This document shows, in pieces, positions 1 to 12,084 of a DNA stretch of 64,000 bases. This DNA is from Meloidogyne chitwoodi (taxonomy: Eukaryota; Nematoda; Chromadorea; Rhabditida; Meloidogynidae): positions 1,116,001 through 1,180,000 of the forward strand of contig JACZZP010000003.1 in the NCBI GenBank assembly GCA_015183035.1. Direction: 5' to 3'. The position numbers and the translations under genes are program-made. Numbering within the stretch: the first letter of the stretch is position 1; every line of letters begins with the position of its first letter. The notes beneath the pieces are model-generated. The model was not told the DNA's origin and searched no databases. It saw only the letters and a list, made by a program, of their open reading frames with translations.

Positions 1-32
1 AGAACGATAATCTTTAATAAAAATTAATTTAA

Positions 33-811
33 TTAATTTTTATTAAAAAAACCTTCAGTATTAGAATTTTTAATTGAAATAATTTTCAAAAATTTAAATG
101 TTCGTAGAACAATTAATTCTAGCCATAAAAGAAGAGAAATAATAAAAATTAATAAAAATAACCAAAGAATTAATAAACGAATAGAAACTATAAAATTAAA
201 AAAAATAATAATTAAATTAAAAAAACAACCAGAAGCTAATTGTTTTTCTTCTAAAGTCATTTGATCAGCTATAGGACCTTTACATAAAATTGTATTAAAA
301 ATAGGCCATTGAATGAGCATTTGTAAAATAATAAAAATATAATATAAAATTAAAATAATTGATATTATCTTTTTTTTAAATAAATAAATTAATTAATTAA
401 TTAATTAAATACTTACATTTATTAAAAGAAAAGGTAAACAAAATATTGGTTTTTGTTTTTTAATAGCCAAAAATAAACAAATATTTATAAAAAATAAAAA
501 TAAACAATTAATAAATTGAAATAAATAATTAATATTTAATAATAAAGGTAAATTAAATAAAAATAAAGGCAAAAAAGATAATAAAAGTCCAAAAATTGAA
601 ATAATTTTAGTTGCTTCCTTAAATTAAATAAAATAAATTAATTAAATTAATTAATTACCATAACATGTAATTTAATTCCACAATATTTTTTCCAATTATT
701 TAAATTATTTTCTTTAATATTTTTTTGTTTTTGTTTATCTTTTTTGTTAAAAAATAAAGTTGGAGAAGAATAAAATGGTGAAGATGAATAATTAAAAATT
801 TCAGAAATCAT
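33..811 (-). CDS. LAPTM4-like multi-span membrane protein (downstream copy of a tandem pair)
   Basis: Three exons join in phase: 811-659, 617-417 and 368-33 (229 aa plus stop); introns are 41 and 48 bp. After a short polar N-terminus the protein has a Tyr-Cys-Gly then Leu-His-Val motif (residues about 43-50), followed by several hydrophobic segments that look like four or more membrane spans, and a basic tail. The His-Val motif followed by a Thr/Ile/Gly-type first span, and the spacing of the later spans, recall the LAPTM4 lysosomal transporter-associated family; this is a resemblance, not a proven assignment. The neighbour at 1320-2116 has the same motif order and the same first two splice positions, so the two are tandem paralogues. 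Function is not inferred beyond an integral membrane, possibly endolysosomal, protein. Confidence 0.6.
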
Positions 812-1319
812 AAAGAAAATTAATAAAATAATTTTTTAATAAAAAAGAACTAAAAAAAATATTATATTATTTTTAAATAATTTAAAAATATTTTTAAATA
901 ATTTTATTAAAAATGCACTTTTAAATTGTAAATAATTTAAAAAAAAGGAAGAAAAGAAGAAGAAGAGAGAATATTATAGGTAATATTTAAAATTAAAATC
1001 AATTAATTATTGAGAAAGTGCCAGAGATGGAATAAATATATCCACGTATTATTTATTAAAAGAGAAGAGTAGAGAGAAGAAAAGTAAAAATTTAAAATAA
1101 AAATATTAAATTTAGTTTTAATTTTATATAATTTTAAAAATAAAGTTCTGTTTTTAATTTAATAATAAAATTTAAAAAATAATTTAATAAAACATTTTAC
1201 TTCCAAATATATAATTTAAAAAACTTTAATATTTCTTTAATGTGTAAAAAGTAAAGAAAAAGAAGCTTTTACAAAAATAAAAATAATATATTTTTTAAAT
1301 ATTAAAAAATATCTTTTTT

Positions 1320-2116
1320 TTAAATATTTTGTTCTCTAAAATAAACAAGTTGCTGTTCTTCTTGTTGATTACGTTTTTTAAGCCAATTATATGCACGAAA
1401 TACAATAGATTGAAAATATCCAAAAATTAAAATAGCAAAAATTGAAATAATTAATTCCATTATATTTAAATATTTTTTAACTTTAAATTTAATTTTATTT
1501 AAAATTAATTTAAAAAATAAAAAAACCTCGAATTAAAAGTTGTTGTTTTTGATTATTTTGTTGAAAATTATTTTCTTCATTTTTTGTTAAAAGAAAATAA
1601 TTTAAAGTTGGATAGGTAAAAAATAATCCAAACAAACAAATAACTAATGGCTAAATTAATTAAATTAATTTATTTATTTTTATTTTAAATTAATTACATT
1701 AATTAATAAAAATATTAAATATAAACAAGGCATTCTTATACTCCAACCCAAAACAAGAAAAGCATAAGAACAAAGAATCTATTTTAAAAAATAAAATATT
1801 AAAAATATATATATATATATTTAAATAACAATTCCAGTAATAAAACAAATTTCTAGATTAGCATTAGCTTTAAATAATAAAGTTAAAATAATTGAACAAA
1901 TTAATGATCCAAAAGATCCAATTAAAAGTGTTGCACTCTAATTAATTAATTAAAAATAAAATTTAAAATTAAATTAATTTAAAAAATAACTGCAACGTGT
2001 ATTGTAAATCCACAATAAAATTGTTCTTCATTTCCTAAAGAAGATGAAGTAGTAGAATAATTGGAAATTGGAGTAGTCATTGAAGGGGTTGTTGAATCAA
2101 ATGAACTTTTTCCCAT
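1320..2116 (-). CDS. LAPTM4-like multi-span membrane protein (upstream copy of a tandem pair)
   Basis: Five exons join in phase: 2116-1991, 1937-1830, 1778-1698, 1650-1527 and 1480-1320 (199 aa). The N-terminus is Ser/Thr-rich with an Asn-Tyr-Ser sequence, then a Tyr-Cys-Gly/Ile-His-Val motif (residues 34-41), then hydrophobic segments at about 44-62, 68-86, 104-122 and 150-170, and a charged cytosolic tail ending in Gln/Glu-rich sequence. It matches the downstream gene in motif order and in intron positions after the His-Val motif and after a Leu-Leu-Ile-Asn sequence, so the pair arose by tandem duplication. The start is the first ATG, reading Met-Gly-Lys-Ser. It is divergent from the secreted-protein gene at 2653, sharing a 536-bp AT-rich upstream region. 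The family call is by resemblance only. Confidence 0.62.
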
Positions 2117-2652
2117 CTTTTTTTTTAATTTTTTAAAATTAAAAAAAAATAATATTAAATGTAAAAAAAATTTAAAAGAAATATTTAAAATATTATTTCT
2201 TTCCCTCTCATTTCGAAATTTTATTTATTAATTTCCTATCTCTTTTCTCTTTGAGAAAGCTTTTAATTTTCAATAAGCACGTTTATTGATAAATTGATTT
2301 AATCATTTGATTTTTATTTTAAAGTGCAAATATAATATTTAAATAATAAATTAATTAAATATAATAATAAAGCTTAAATTAATTTTAAATTAATTTATAT
2401 AATTAATTTTAAATAAAATAAATTAATAATTAATTCTTTTAAAATAAATTATTTAATTAAATTTTATTTTTAATTTTATAAATTTTTAATCAAAAGTTGA
2501 AATAATAACAAAAGAAAAAATTAAAAAGAATTAAACAATAAAAAATTGAATTCTTTTTTTAGATAAAATTTAAAGGTTAGAATTTAAACAGAATTTTTAT
2601 TTAAAATTTTTTTAATTTTTTAGAGTTTTCTCATTATAAATATTTTTAAAAA

Positions 2653-3360
2653 ATGAAAATAATAATTAAATTAATTATTTTATGGAGAATGGTATGTTTT
2701 TATTTATTTAATAAATTAAATATATTTTTTTATTTTAGTTTTTGTTTTTCATCTTTTTTATTAAAATATTTGGACAAGAAAATCAACAAAAAATATTATC
2801 TTTAAATCCATATTATCAACAATATTTTTTAAATAATAATTATCCTAATTATTTACCAAATTATTATCCAAAAATTTCTCAAAATATTTTTGAAATTACA
2901 AAATGTCCTCCAGGGACTTTTTACAATATTATTGGTTTAAATAAAAAATATATATTTATTTTTTAATATTTAAATTTAGAAAAATATCCATTTTGTCAAA
3001 AATTAGAGGAAAATAAAATATATTTAAATCAAAAAAGTATTTAATTAATTAATTAAAAATATTTAAATTAAGTTTGTGGTAACAATATTTGTCAAAAAAA
3101 TAAACATTGTTTAATTTGTCAATATCCTAATGCAATAACTTTTGAACAAAAATGTAATTTAATTATAATTAATTAATTAATTAATTATTAAAGGTATGAA
3201 CCAAAAATGTCCAAATGGCTATTTCTGTTCTCTAAATCCATTTAATAAAGAGCCATATTGTCAAATTGGAATATTATTCAATTATGGCTATAATGGTGCT
3301 AATGGAAATATTTTAACAAAAAATTCTGCTAATAATCCTCCTTCAACTTCAATTCAATAA
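2653..3360 (+). CDS. secreted cysteine-rich protein, ten cysteines
   Basis: Five exons join in phase: 2653-2691, 2739-2934, 2980-3036, 3073-3153 and 3194-3360 (179 aa). The first 25 residues form a basic-hydrophobic signal peptide ending near Ile-Phe-Gly-Gln-Glu. The mature protein has an Asn/Tyr-rich stretch (residues about 33-60), then a domain with ten cysteines in pairs, including Cys-Pro-Pro-Gly, Cys-Gly-Asn-Asn-Ile-Cys, Cys-Leu-Ile-Cys and Cys-Pro-Asn-Gly-Tyr-Phe-Cys, and a polar Asn/Ser/Pro tail. There is no membrane span after the signal. An even number of cysteines suggests a disulphide-bonded extracellular protein. I do not recognise the family. In a plant-parasitic nematode, small secreted Cys-rich proteins include gland effectors, but also cuticle and pseudocoelom proteins, so no role is assigned. 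Confidence 0.65.
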
Positions 3361-3572
3361 TTTAAATAAAAGATTAAAAAAAATAAAATATTTTTATCTT
3401 ATTTTTACTTAAAAATAATAATAAAATAAATTTAAAACTAATTTATTTAAAAATAAATAAATAAAATATAGTAACTATAAAAGATGAAAACTTTTATTTA
3501 AAAATTAACCACTTTCTAAAGTTTTGCAACTTAATTAATAAGTTTAACCTTTTTGTTCTCTCTATTGTTGTT

Positions 3573-4144
3573 ATGGCTAAAGCTCAAAATATAAGTACTA
3601 CATATTTAATTATTGGCATTCTTCTTTTGGTTATTGTTGTACTTTCTATTGCTTTTATTATTTTTTACTTCATTAAGGTTATTTATTTATTTAATTTTAA
3701 AATTTTATTTTTATTTTAAGTATCAAAAGAAGCGTCGCCAACAAAAACAAGAAAAAGATATTTATAATCAAAACACACTCAAATCAATGAGTGCTTCTAA
3801 AAAGAAAGAAAAGAATGATGCCAAGAAAGGTTGCAAGACGGGAGCAACTGCTATGCCTACAAAGGGTGGAACCAAAGTGTCTCCTGTTCCTTCAGGAATG
3901 GCTACCCATGGTGTTGTGGTGCCTATGACACTTGATTCAATTCTTACATTAAAACCACCAAGTAATTTTAAAATTAATTAAAATATTTAATAGAAATGAA
4001 TAAATAAAATTAAATTTTATTAAAATATGTTTATTTTTAATAGAAAAAGAAAAACAACAAATTATGCAAACAGGCATTCAACCAAATGATGAGAAGCCAA
4101 AAAACAACAATGAAGTTAACGGGTTTGAATCAAAATATATGTAA
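3573..4144 (+). CDS. small single-pass membrane protein
   Basis: Three exons join in phase: 3573-3677, 3721-3961 and 4044-4144 (148 aa). A short polar N-terminus is followed by one strongly hydrophobic segment (residues about 11-34) and then a basic stop-transfer cluster of Lys, Arg and Gln. The rest (about 110 residues) is a hydrophilic, Lys-rich tail with Gly/Thr/Pro-rich sequence and little predicted structure. The order fits a type III or tail-out single-span protein with the tail in the cytosol. Codon use is less AT-extreme than the neighbours in exon 2. It lies 213 bp after the cysteine-rich gene on the same strand; co-transcription is possible but not shown. No family recognised. Confidence 0.6.
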
Positions 4145-4313
4145 ATTATTAAAAAAATAATAATATTGTTTTTATGAGATTAATAGCCTCTAATTAATTA
4201 TTAGTGATATTATTGTTGTTAATTATTATGTAAATAAATAAAATTTGTTATCCTAAAATATATATAAATTATTTGTTGTTTGTTTTAATTTTTTTTATAA
4301 TATATAAATTTTG

Positions 4314-4667
4314 GGTACTTTTCCGTTCTGCCCCACACCCATTTTGGTGCCAAACTTTCGGTGCCAAACAATGGCAAAAACGTCAGCATAAGCAGTGTTG
4401 GAAAAACTGCAGAATTGCTTCATCAGGACATTCTACCATTAGTGTGTCGTAATTATAGGGCATTATAATTTGATTATTTTTTAATTTTATATATTTTAAT
4501 TTTTATTACATTAATTTGTTTTATATACTTGTTTATTGACCAGCGATCATCAAAAATACAACAAAAAACAAAATAAGGATTATAATTCAAATATTAATGA
4601 ATTAGAAGTATTAGTTGGCACTCAAAATTTTGGCACCGAAATGGGTGGGGCAGAACGGAAAAGTACC
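4314..4667. mobile_element. MITE, GGTACTT-ended, 354 bp
   Basis: The ends are inverted repeats of about 40 bp: the left end starts GGTACTTTTCCGTTCTGCCC and the right end is its reverse complement, with a 2-bp indel after the shared CCCCAC. The flanks aaattttg and aaatttag are an 8-bp target duplication with one mismatch. There is no coding capacity. An 8-bp duplication fits hAT-type transposition. The terminal 7 bases are the same as in the MITE at 19148-19372. Confidence 0.8.
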
Positions 4668-4924
4668 AAATTTAGTTTTTTTTATTAATCTTTTATTGAA
4701 ACAAAATTAATTTTTGTTAAAATATATTAAGCAGATATTGTTAGTAATGATAAAAAGTTTAAGTAATCCATAAGATTTTTTATAATTTATTTTTTGGTAT
4801 TAAATAAATAAAATTTAATATATTTTGTTACTCAAATGAAATATATTTAAAATTATTATTATCATATAATTTAGCTGACTTTTCATTTTAATTATTATTA
4901 AAAAGTATTTCTTTTGCTAATTTG

Positions 4925-4969
4925 ATTGACAATACATGACCAATCTGTCATTTATCAAACTTTTATCAG
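4925..4969. promoter_or_regulatory. VPE1- and VPE2-like vitellogenin promoter sites
   Basis: ATTGACA at 4925-4931 is the reverse complement of TGTCAAT, the C. elegans vitellogenin promoter element VPE1. TTATCAG at 4963-4969 is the reverse complement of CTGATAA (VPE2, a GATA-factor site). They lie 261-305 bp upstream of the vitellogenin start codon. Both are short and could occur by chance in AT-rich DNA; their pairing and position upstream of this gene raise the likelihood. Confidence 0.45.
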
Positions 4970-5131
4970 CTGTTTGAAAATTAAAAGAATATTTTGGTAA
5001 AATATTTTATCAATATTTTTATGTATTTTTTAATTATTTATTAAAATGATTGGCATTTATTATTTAAATTATTTAAATTAATCAACATTTATTGTCAGAA
5101 TTATGGCGCCAGAGAGTTGCAATTTGGCAAA

Positions 5132-5137
5132 TATAAA
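5132..5137 (+). promoter_or_regulatory. TATA box of the vitellogenin gene
   Basis: TATAAA lies 93 bp before the start codon, just downstream of a less AT-rich stretch (GGCGCCAGAGAG) that stands out from the surrounding sequence. Highly expressed vitellogenin genes usually have a TATA box at about this place. Confidence 0.5.
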
Positions 5138-5229
5138 CCAGCCCTTTCTACCAATTCTTCATCATTTTCATATTCTTCTTCTCTCTATTTCTCATAAAAA
5201 TTAAAGAGAAAATAAATAAATAATATTTA

Positions 5230-8200
5230 ATGAAGACAATAATTCTTCTTCTTTTGGCTATTGGCCTTTTAGGTCCTTCAAATTCAATTGTTGGAGATAG
5301 CACTTTAAAACGTTTTTTCTACCAACACTTTTTTATGGATAATTCTGTTTCTGAACAAACACGAGTACCTAATTTTCAAGAAGGAACAGTATATCACTAT
5401 AGCTATGATGCTCAAGTAGAAAGTGGTTTAAATATTATGGATGAATCTGGCACAACAACAACACAAACAACAGATAATGGACAACAACAAGCTGTTACTC
5501 GTATGCAATCCCAAGTTAAAGTTTATTTTGCCAGTCAAAGACGTGCTCAGTTATGTATGACACAAAATAGATTTGGTCAATTAAACGAACAAATGAAGCA
5601 AACAAACAATAATCAACAACAACAATGTTATGAACCTTTAAGCATTTTTGAACCAGTAAATATATATTTTTTTATTAAATAAATTTAATTTATAAATAAA
5701 TTTTTAGAAGCAAATGCCTCAAGAAAAGAGGGAAAAACTTGAACTCTGTTGTCAATTTGATTATGTTGATGGAGTAATTACTCGAGTACAATTTGACAAA
5801 GAAGATGAAACTTGGTCAAAAAATATGAAGAGAGGAGTTTTAAATTTGATTCAAATGAATTTGAGACAAAATAATGCTCAGGAATTGGGAGGAACTTCAC
5901 AACAAGAATTAAATAATCAAAATGAGCAAATGGAAAATAAAGAATATTCATCAAGAGATCATTTAGCTCATTCATTTACAATTCCTGAAGTAACTGTTGA
6001 AGGTGAATGTATGACAAGTTATACTGTTAATACAGCAAATCCATCTACACAAAGAGGAACTAATGATGAAAGTGATAATAAACAACAACAAAAGCAAATG
6101 CCCTCTTCTTTAAATGTTACAAAATCTATTAATTTTAAGCAATGTTCAAAAATTGGTGATTTATCAGCTGGTTTCCAAACAGAACAACAACAGTCTCGAT
6201 GTACTCAGTGTATGATGGATTGGTACAAACGAGATGAAAAAAGTCAACAACAATCAGCAACTGCAGAACATCCATGTGCAAAATGTGATCCAAAAGAAGT
6301 TAATGAACAAACTGTTAGTTAACAAATAAATTATTTTTTTAATTTTAATTTTCAGTTGGATCGACAAACTGTAATGCGAACAATGTTAAAATGTGGAAGT
6401 GAACAATTAACATCTGAAGGAAGTGAGCAACAGCAACAAAACTCTCCTAATTCTTGTCAAATTGATAATTCTGAAATGCGTTCCATGTATGTCTACAAAA
6501 ATACCAAAACTGAAAGTGGACCTTATGGTTCAGCAATGAGAACAGAAGTATGTGCTAAATTGCAATTACGTTCTATGCAATCTATGGAAAATCAAGTAGT
6601 ACCCACCCAAACATCAGACAATGATGAATCATTGCTATATTCAAACCAATTGGAGACAGACTGTCATCGCTTCTATATGGTTATTTATTTATTTATTTTA
6701 TTTAAATAAATAAATATATTTGTTTAGTTTGGTGATGAAGAATTCCCAGATTCAACAAGTTCACCTTATTCTCAAGTACCAAAAGTTGAACAATCTTGTC
6801 AAGCATTACGTGTTTTGGTTCATAGTACATCAAATCATCATCAAGGCATTGATACTAAACAAATTATGAAATTAAGTAGATTAGTTGAAATGTTACGAAT
6901 GTGTAGTTATGAAGATCTAAAACAAATTGAACAAAATATAAAACATAATCATCAAGAAGAAGAAGAAGAACAAAAAACAGCAAAACATATTCTTGTTGAT
7001 GCAATGGCAGTTTGTGGTACTCGTAATTGTGTTGTTCGATTAACTGAAATTATTAAAAATCAAGTAAAATAATTAATTTTAAAATTAATTAATTAACAAA
7101 ATAAAAAAGGAATTATCTCAACATAAAGCTGCATATACAATTAGTCAAATGACAGGATTACCTGCTCCATCAAATTCTATTGTTAAACAAGTTCAAGAAC
7201 TTTGCCAAAGTGAACAAATTCAAAATCAGCCAATGGTAAAACAATCTGCTTGTTTTACATTTGGGGCATTAGTTAATGAACTATGTCAACAAAAAAATCA
7301 AAAAACCCCAGATGCATCAAGAACAATTCAGGAACAATGTACAGAAAATATGAAGGAACAATATAAACAGGTATTTATTTACTTTTAATTAATTTATAAA
7401 TATTTTAATATTTTTTAAAAAAGGTTTTGGTAGAACAATATGAACAATCAAAAAATCTTCAAGAAAAATTAAATGCTTTGACTGCTCTAGGAAATGCTGG
7501 AATTGACAGTTCTACACCTCAACTTGAACAAATTATTAAAGATACAAGTGAACATTCTCTTTGTCGAGCAAAAGCAATTGATGCTCTTCGTCGTCAATGC
7601 ACACAACAGCCAAGAACTGTTCAACATATTATTTTACCAATTTATCTTAATAATCAAGAAGATCCAAATGTTCGTATTGTTGCACTTCAAATTTTAATGA
7701 GAACACAACCAGAACCATCAGTAATTGATCAAATAATTTATACAATGAGTCAAGAACCAAATAAACGAGTACGAGCATATACATATCAAACAATGAAATT
7801 AGTAGCTAAATCAGTTAATCCTGCTGATAGACAAATGTAAAATAATAAAAATAAAATATTTTAAATTAATTTTAAGTTCTAAACATGTTAAAAATGCTTT
7901 ACAATCAGCTAATGTTGATGAACAACAACTTTGGAATTATAGAAAATGGCAGCTTCCAGTTTATAGCCCTGAACAAGAGGAAGGAATTTTCTTAACTTTG
8001 TCTACTGAATATTCACAACGTTCTTGGATGCCTGGATTGTCTTATTTTAAAATTGATTCATATTTTAAAGAACAATCAAATGTTAATGATTTAACATTTT
8101 ATGTAATGAAAAATCAGCAACAAATGTTTAATAATAATCAAAATAATAATAGAGAACAACAACAACAATTACGAAAACGTCGAACAATTAATAAATATGA

Positions 8201-11200
8201 AAGAAATGAATATAATAATGATGATGAAAATGATGAAAATACACAAAAACTTAAAAATATGTTAAATCAACTTGGAATTAAAAGTAGACATTCATTACCA
8301 ATGAGAAGAAGAGGAAGAACAGAAGAAGAAGAATATAATAATAATAATAATATTAATGTTATTTGTATTAGAATTAGTGATATAGATCATTCTTGTTATC
8401 AAATACAACAAAATTCTCAAACAACACAAAAACAACAAAGTCAAACATTTATGCCAACATTACCTCCAATGTTTACAGAATTTATTCAATCAATGCAAAA
8501 TGGAAGAAAACCAAGTTTAGCAAGAATGTTTTCTCAACTTATAAAACTTGAAAATGTTAATAAATATACAATTGCTGGAATTTTTAATGAAAAAGAGGCA
8601 GTTATTCCAACTTCAGTTGGTCTTCCTCTTGGAATTTCAAATTCAGTTCCAATGCTTTTAAATGTTGAAGGAAATGTTAATTTACAAAAAAATACAGAAG
8701 GAACAACAAAAGTACAAATTAATGGTCATATAATGGCTGGAATGGCACATATTCAAAAAATGGTTTATTTTTTATTATTAAAAATAAAAGAATCTTTTAT
8801 TTTTTTAGCGTTTTTGGACTCCTTTTCTAGTTTCTGGTGTTAAATCTATTCGTTCAGTTGAAATGAATGTTCCTATACAAATGGATATTAATGCAAATAC
8901 AAATAATGATAAAAAATCATTAATTTTAAGTGTTAAACTTCCAAAAGAAAAAAGAAGACTTTTTGGTGCTCATTCACATCCTTTTGTTTATACAGCAGAT
9001 ATTAATTCAAAAACTTCAATGGTTATTGAACCTAGACAAATAAAAACAATAAGAAATCCAAAATTGGATAGATTACAACATCAAATGAATATTTTAATTG
9101 GAGAAAAGAATTTGGGTATTCCTGTTAATTTACATGGTAATTATTTAAATAAATAAATAATTTATTTAAAATAGCTCATTATCATTGGCCATCATCTTCT
9201 GTTAATTTTGAACAAATTTGTAAAATGTTAATGTCAACAGAAAATGCAATTCATGTAAATTATCAACCAAGAGGAGAACAAGAATCTTCAAAAGAAGTTA
9301 TTTTTAGAATTAATTTATCAAGTTATCAACCAGTTGGAGAAGGATTAAAAATAAAAATGAATGATTTTTATTTAAATAAATTTGAAAATAATAATAATGA
9401 TGAATTAGAAGAAGAAGAAGAAGAAGTAGAAAATAATAATAAACGTCATTTAAAAATGTCAACATTTTTATCAAAATATCAACAAACATTAAAACAACAA
9501 AAACATTATAAACATCATTTAGAAATGTTTATACAAACTGTTGGTGGTTTAAAAGAATTTAAATTTCAAACAGAATTACAAGCAAAATGTGAAGAAAAAA
9601 TGCAAATATGTCAAATTGAAATGCAAGCACAAAAAAATTTAATAATGAATAATAATGAACAACAAAAATGGACATTAAAAGGTCAAGCAGAAATGGTTAT
9701 GCCTGAAAATAATAATAATAATGAAAATAATAATAATAATAATAATCAATATTCTTGTAAAGCTAATTTAAATTGGGGAAATGATGATGAACAATTTAAT
9801 AATAATAATAAAGAACAAATAAATATTAGAATTAATGGAGAACAACAACAACAATTATTAAATAATAATTGGAATAAACAAAATAAAGTTTTTGAAATGA
9901 GATTAAAAAGAAGAACATCTTTTATTAATAAATTTAATTTTGAAATAAAATATTTAAATTTAAAACCAATAACAAGAAATATTTTTGAAAGAAGTTTAGA
10001 ATTAATTAAATCAAGATATTTTTGGAATACTAAAACACAATTAATTGAAAGAAAAAAAGAAGAAGAAGAAAATAATAATAGAAATGGAATGGTAATTAAT
10101 TAATTTAAATTTATTTAAATTAAATTTAGATAAATTTAAATATTGTAATTGATCCAATTACTCAAAAACATGCAAATATGACAATTAAAACACCTGAACA
10201 ATTCGTTGATTTCCAACATATTGAATTACCAATTCAAATGAGACCTTTCCCTTTATTATTAAATCAAAATGCTCATCAAAATATTCAATCATTCGCCCAA
10301 TTTTTATCTCAACAGGAAGTAAAAAGTAGAGCTGAATGTTCAGTTGATGGACAAACTGTTCAAACTTTTGGTTAAATAAATAAAAATAATTTAATTAATT
10401 AATTTATTTATTTTTTAAAAAAGATGAAAGAGAATATTTTGCACCTCTTTCAACAAATTGTTATTCAGTTTTAGCTAAAGATTGTGGAGTAACAGAAAAT
10501 CAAGTTTCTCAATTTGCTGTTTTAATGAAATCAATGGAAAGAGAAAATAAAAATGGACAAAAAGTATTTTTTAAAAAATAATTTATATTAATTATTTTTT
10601 TAGAAATTAAAAATAATTACTCCAAGATTATCTGTAGAATGTCAAAAAGAAGAAGAAGAAAATAATAATAATAATAATAATTCTCCAATTAAATGTAAAA
10701 TTAATGGTCAACAATATTTAAATAATGAAAATAATCAACAAATTAAATATAATAATCAAAAAAATGATGATTTAATAATTAATTTGGATAAATTATCTGT
10801 TCGTTTTAATGGCTATAAAGTTTGGATTAAAGTATCAAGTGTTTATAAAAATACTCAATGTGGACTTTGTGGACATTATGATGATGCTAGTAATGATGAA
10901 AATGAATTAATAATGGCAAATAATGAAATTGGTAAATTAATAATAATTAAATAAAATTAATTTTTTAGCTTCAAATTTTGCTCAATTTCATCGTTCTTAT
11001 TCTCTTTCAAATAGTTATGATAATGATGATAAATTATGTAATTCACAAGAACTTGATAAATTTTATCAAGAAAATTCTAATAAATTTGGTTATTTAAATA
11101 AAATGGATGATGAAGAAGATGAAAGAGAAGAAAATAAATTATTAAATTATAAAAATTGGGAAGAAGAAAGATTTGATGGAAATTATGATCAAAATGAAGA

Positions 11201-11768
11201 AAATAAATATTTTAATGAAATATTACAACAACAAGAAGAAGAATGGTATGAAAATAATAATAATAATAATAATCAAAATAATAATGAACAAAGAACAACA
11301 AATGAAAGAAATTGGAAAAGAAAATTAGGTAATAAATTTAAATTAATAATTTTAAAAAAATAAATAAATAAATAAATTTAAGAACCAATTCTTAAAACAA
11401 AAATTATTGAAATGGAAAATGATATTTGTTTTTCAAAATTTCCAATAAAACATTGTCCAATGGGTACTTATCCAACTGGTTGGAATAATAATGAATATGA
11501 AGAAAAAGAAAATATTAAAAAAGAAGAAGTATTAAATAATAATAAATATTTTACATCAAAAAATGTTCCTTATATTTGTTTGCCTCGTTCTGATTCAGAA
11601 ACTCGTCATTTATTAAGACAAATGAGAAATGGAAATAATCAACAACAATTAAATTTAAATAATTATAAACAACAAAGTTTTGTTGAAAAAGTTCAAGAAC
11701 CAACAATTTGTTCTTCTTCTTCAAATCATCAACAAATTTATAAACCTAGAGGAAAATTTCCTCCATAA
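5230..11768 (+). CDS. vitellogenin (yolk protein precursor), complete, 14 exons
   Basis: Large lipid-transfer yolk precursor, made in nematode intestine and taken up by oocytes. Exons: 5230-5655, 5708-6313, 6356-6679, 6728-7063, 7110-7370, 7424-7836, 7877-8762, 8809-9136, 9175-10091, 10130-10370, 10424-10563, 10604-10931, 10969-11328, 11383-11768; all join in phase (1983 aa). The order is: signal peptide (residues 1-19), vitellogenin N-terminal lipid-transfer domain (from about 38, with Gly-x-Val-Tyr-His-Tyr and Trp-Ser-Lys-Asn-Met-Lys-Arg-Gly motifs) with its helical part in exons 4-6, a middle open-sheet region, and a C-terminal von Willebrand type D domain (about 1566-1740) with Cys-Gly-Leu-Cys-Gly. 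Arg-Lys-Arg-Arg at about 888-891 and Arg-Arg-Arg-Gly-Arg at about 932 are candidate furin cleavage sites. Domain order and basic sites recall C. elegans VIT-6. Poly-Asn, Gln and Glu runs are long. Confidence 0.93.
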
Positions 11769-12002
11769 TTTTTAAGAAAAAACAACAATTCTCTTTTTCT
11801 ATATCAAATATAAGAAATGATTTAAAAAAAAAGAAATGATTCTCCTCACAAAATTATTTAAATATGTATTAGTTTTTAATATTTAATTTGTAGTATTTTT
11901 AAATTTATTATATGTGAGTTGAAGAATATAGTATAAAATAAAAATATTTTTACCTAATTTGTATTTTTCAAATTGCCGAGACAAAAATTTTAACAATCTC
12001 GC

Positions 12003-12084
12003 AGAGCCCAAAATTCTAGAGCCCAAAATTCCGCTTTTTTCACTTTTTTCACATAGAGCCCAACTTTCCAGAGCCCAAAATTCC
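12003..12084 (+). repeat. four irregular copies of an AGAGCCCAAAATTC motif
   Basis: The motif AGAGCCCAAAATTC or a close variant begins near 12003, 12018, 12055 and 12070. The flanking 11950-12950 sequence is less AT-rich than the surrounding gene-free DNA and holds no ORF I trust. It may be part of a decayed repeat element whose ends I could not define. Confidence 0.5.

Noticed and set aside
5778..5975. Minus-strand ORF inside vitellogenin exon 2
   Set aside because: It is antisense to a well-supported exon and has no splice signals or similarity of its own.
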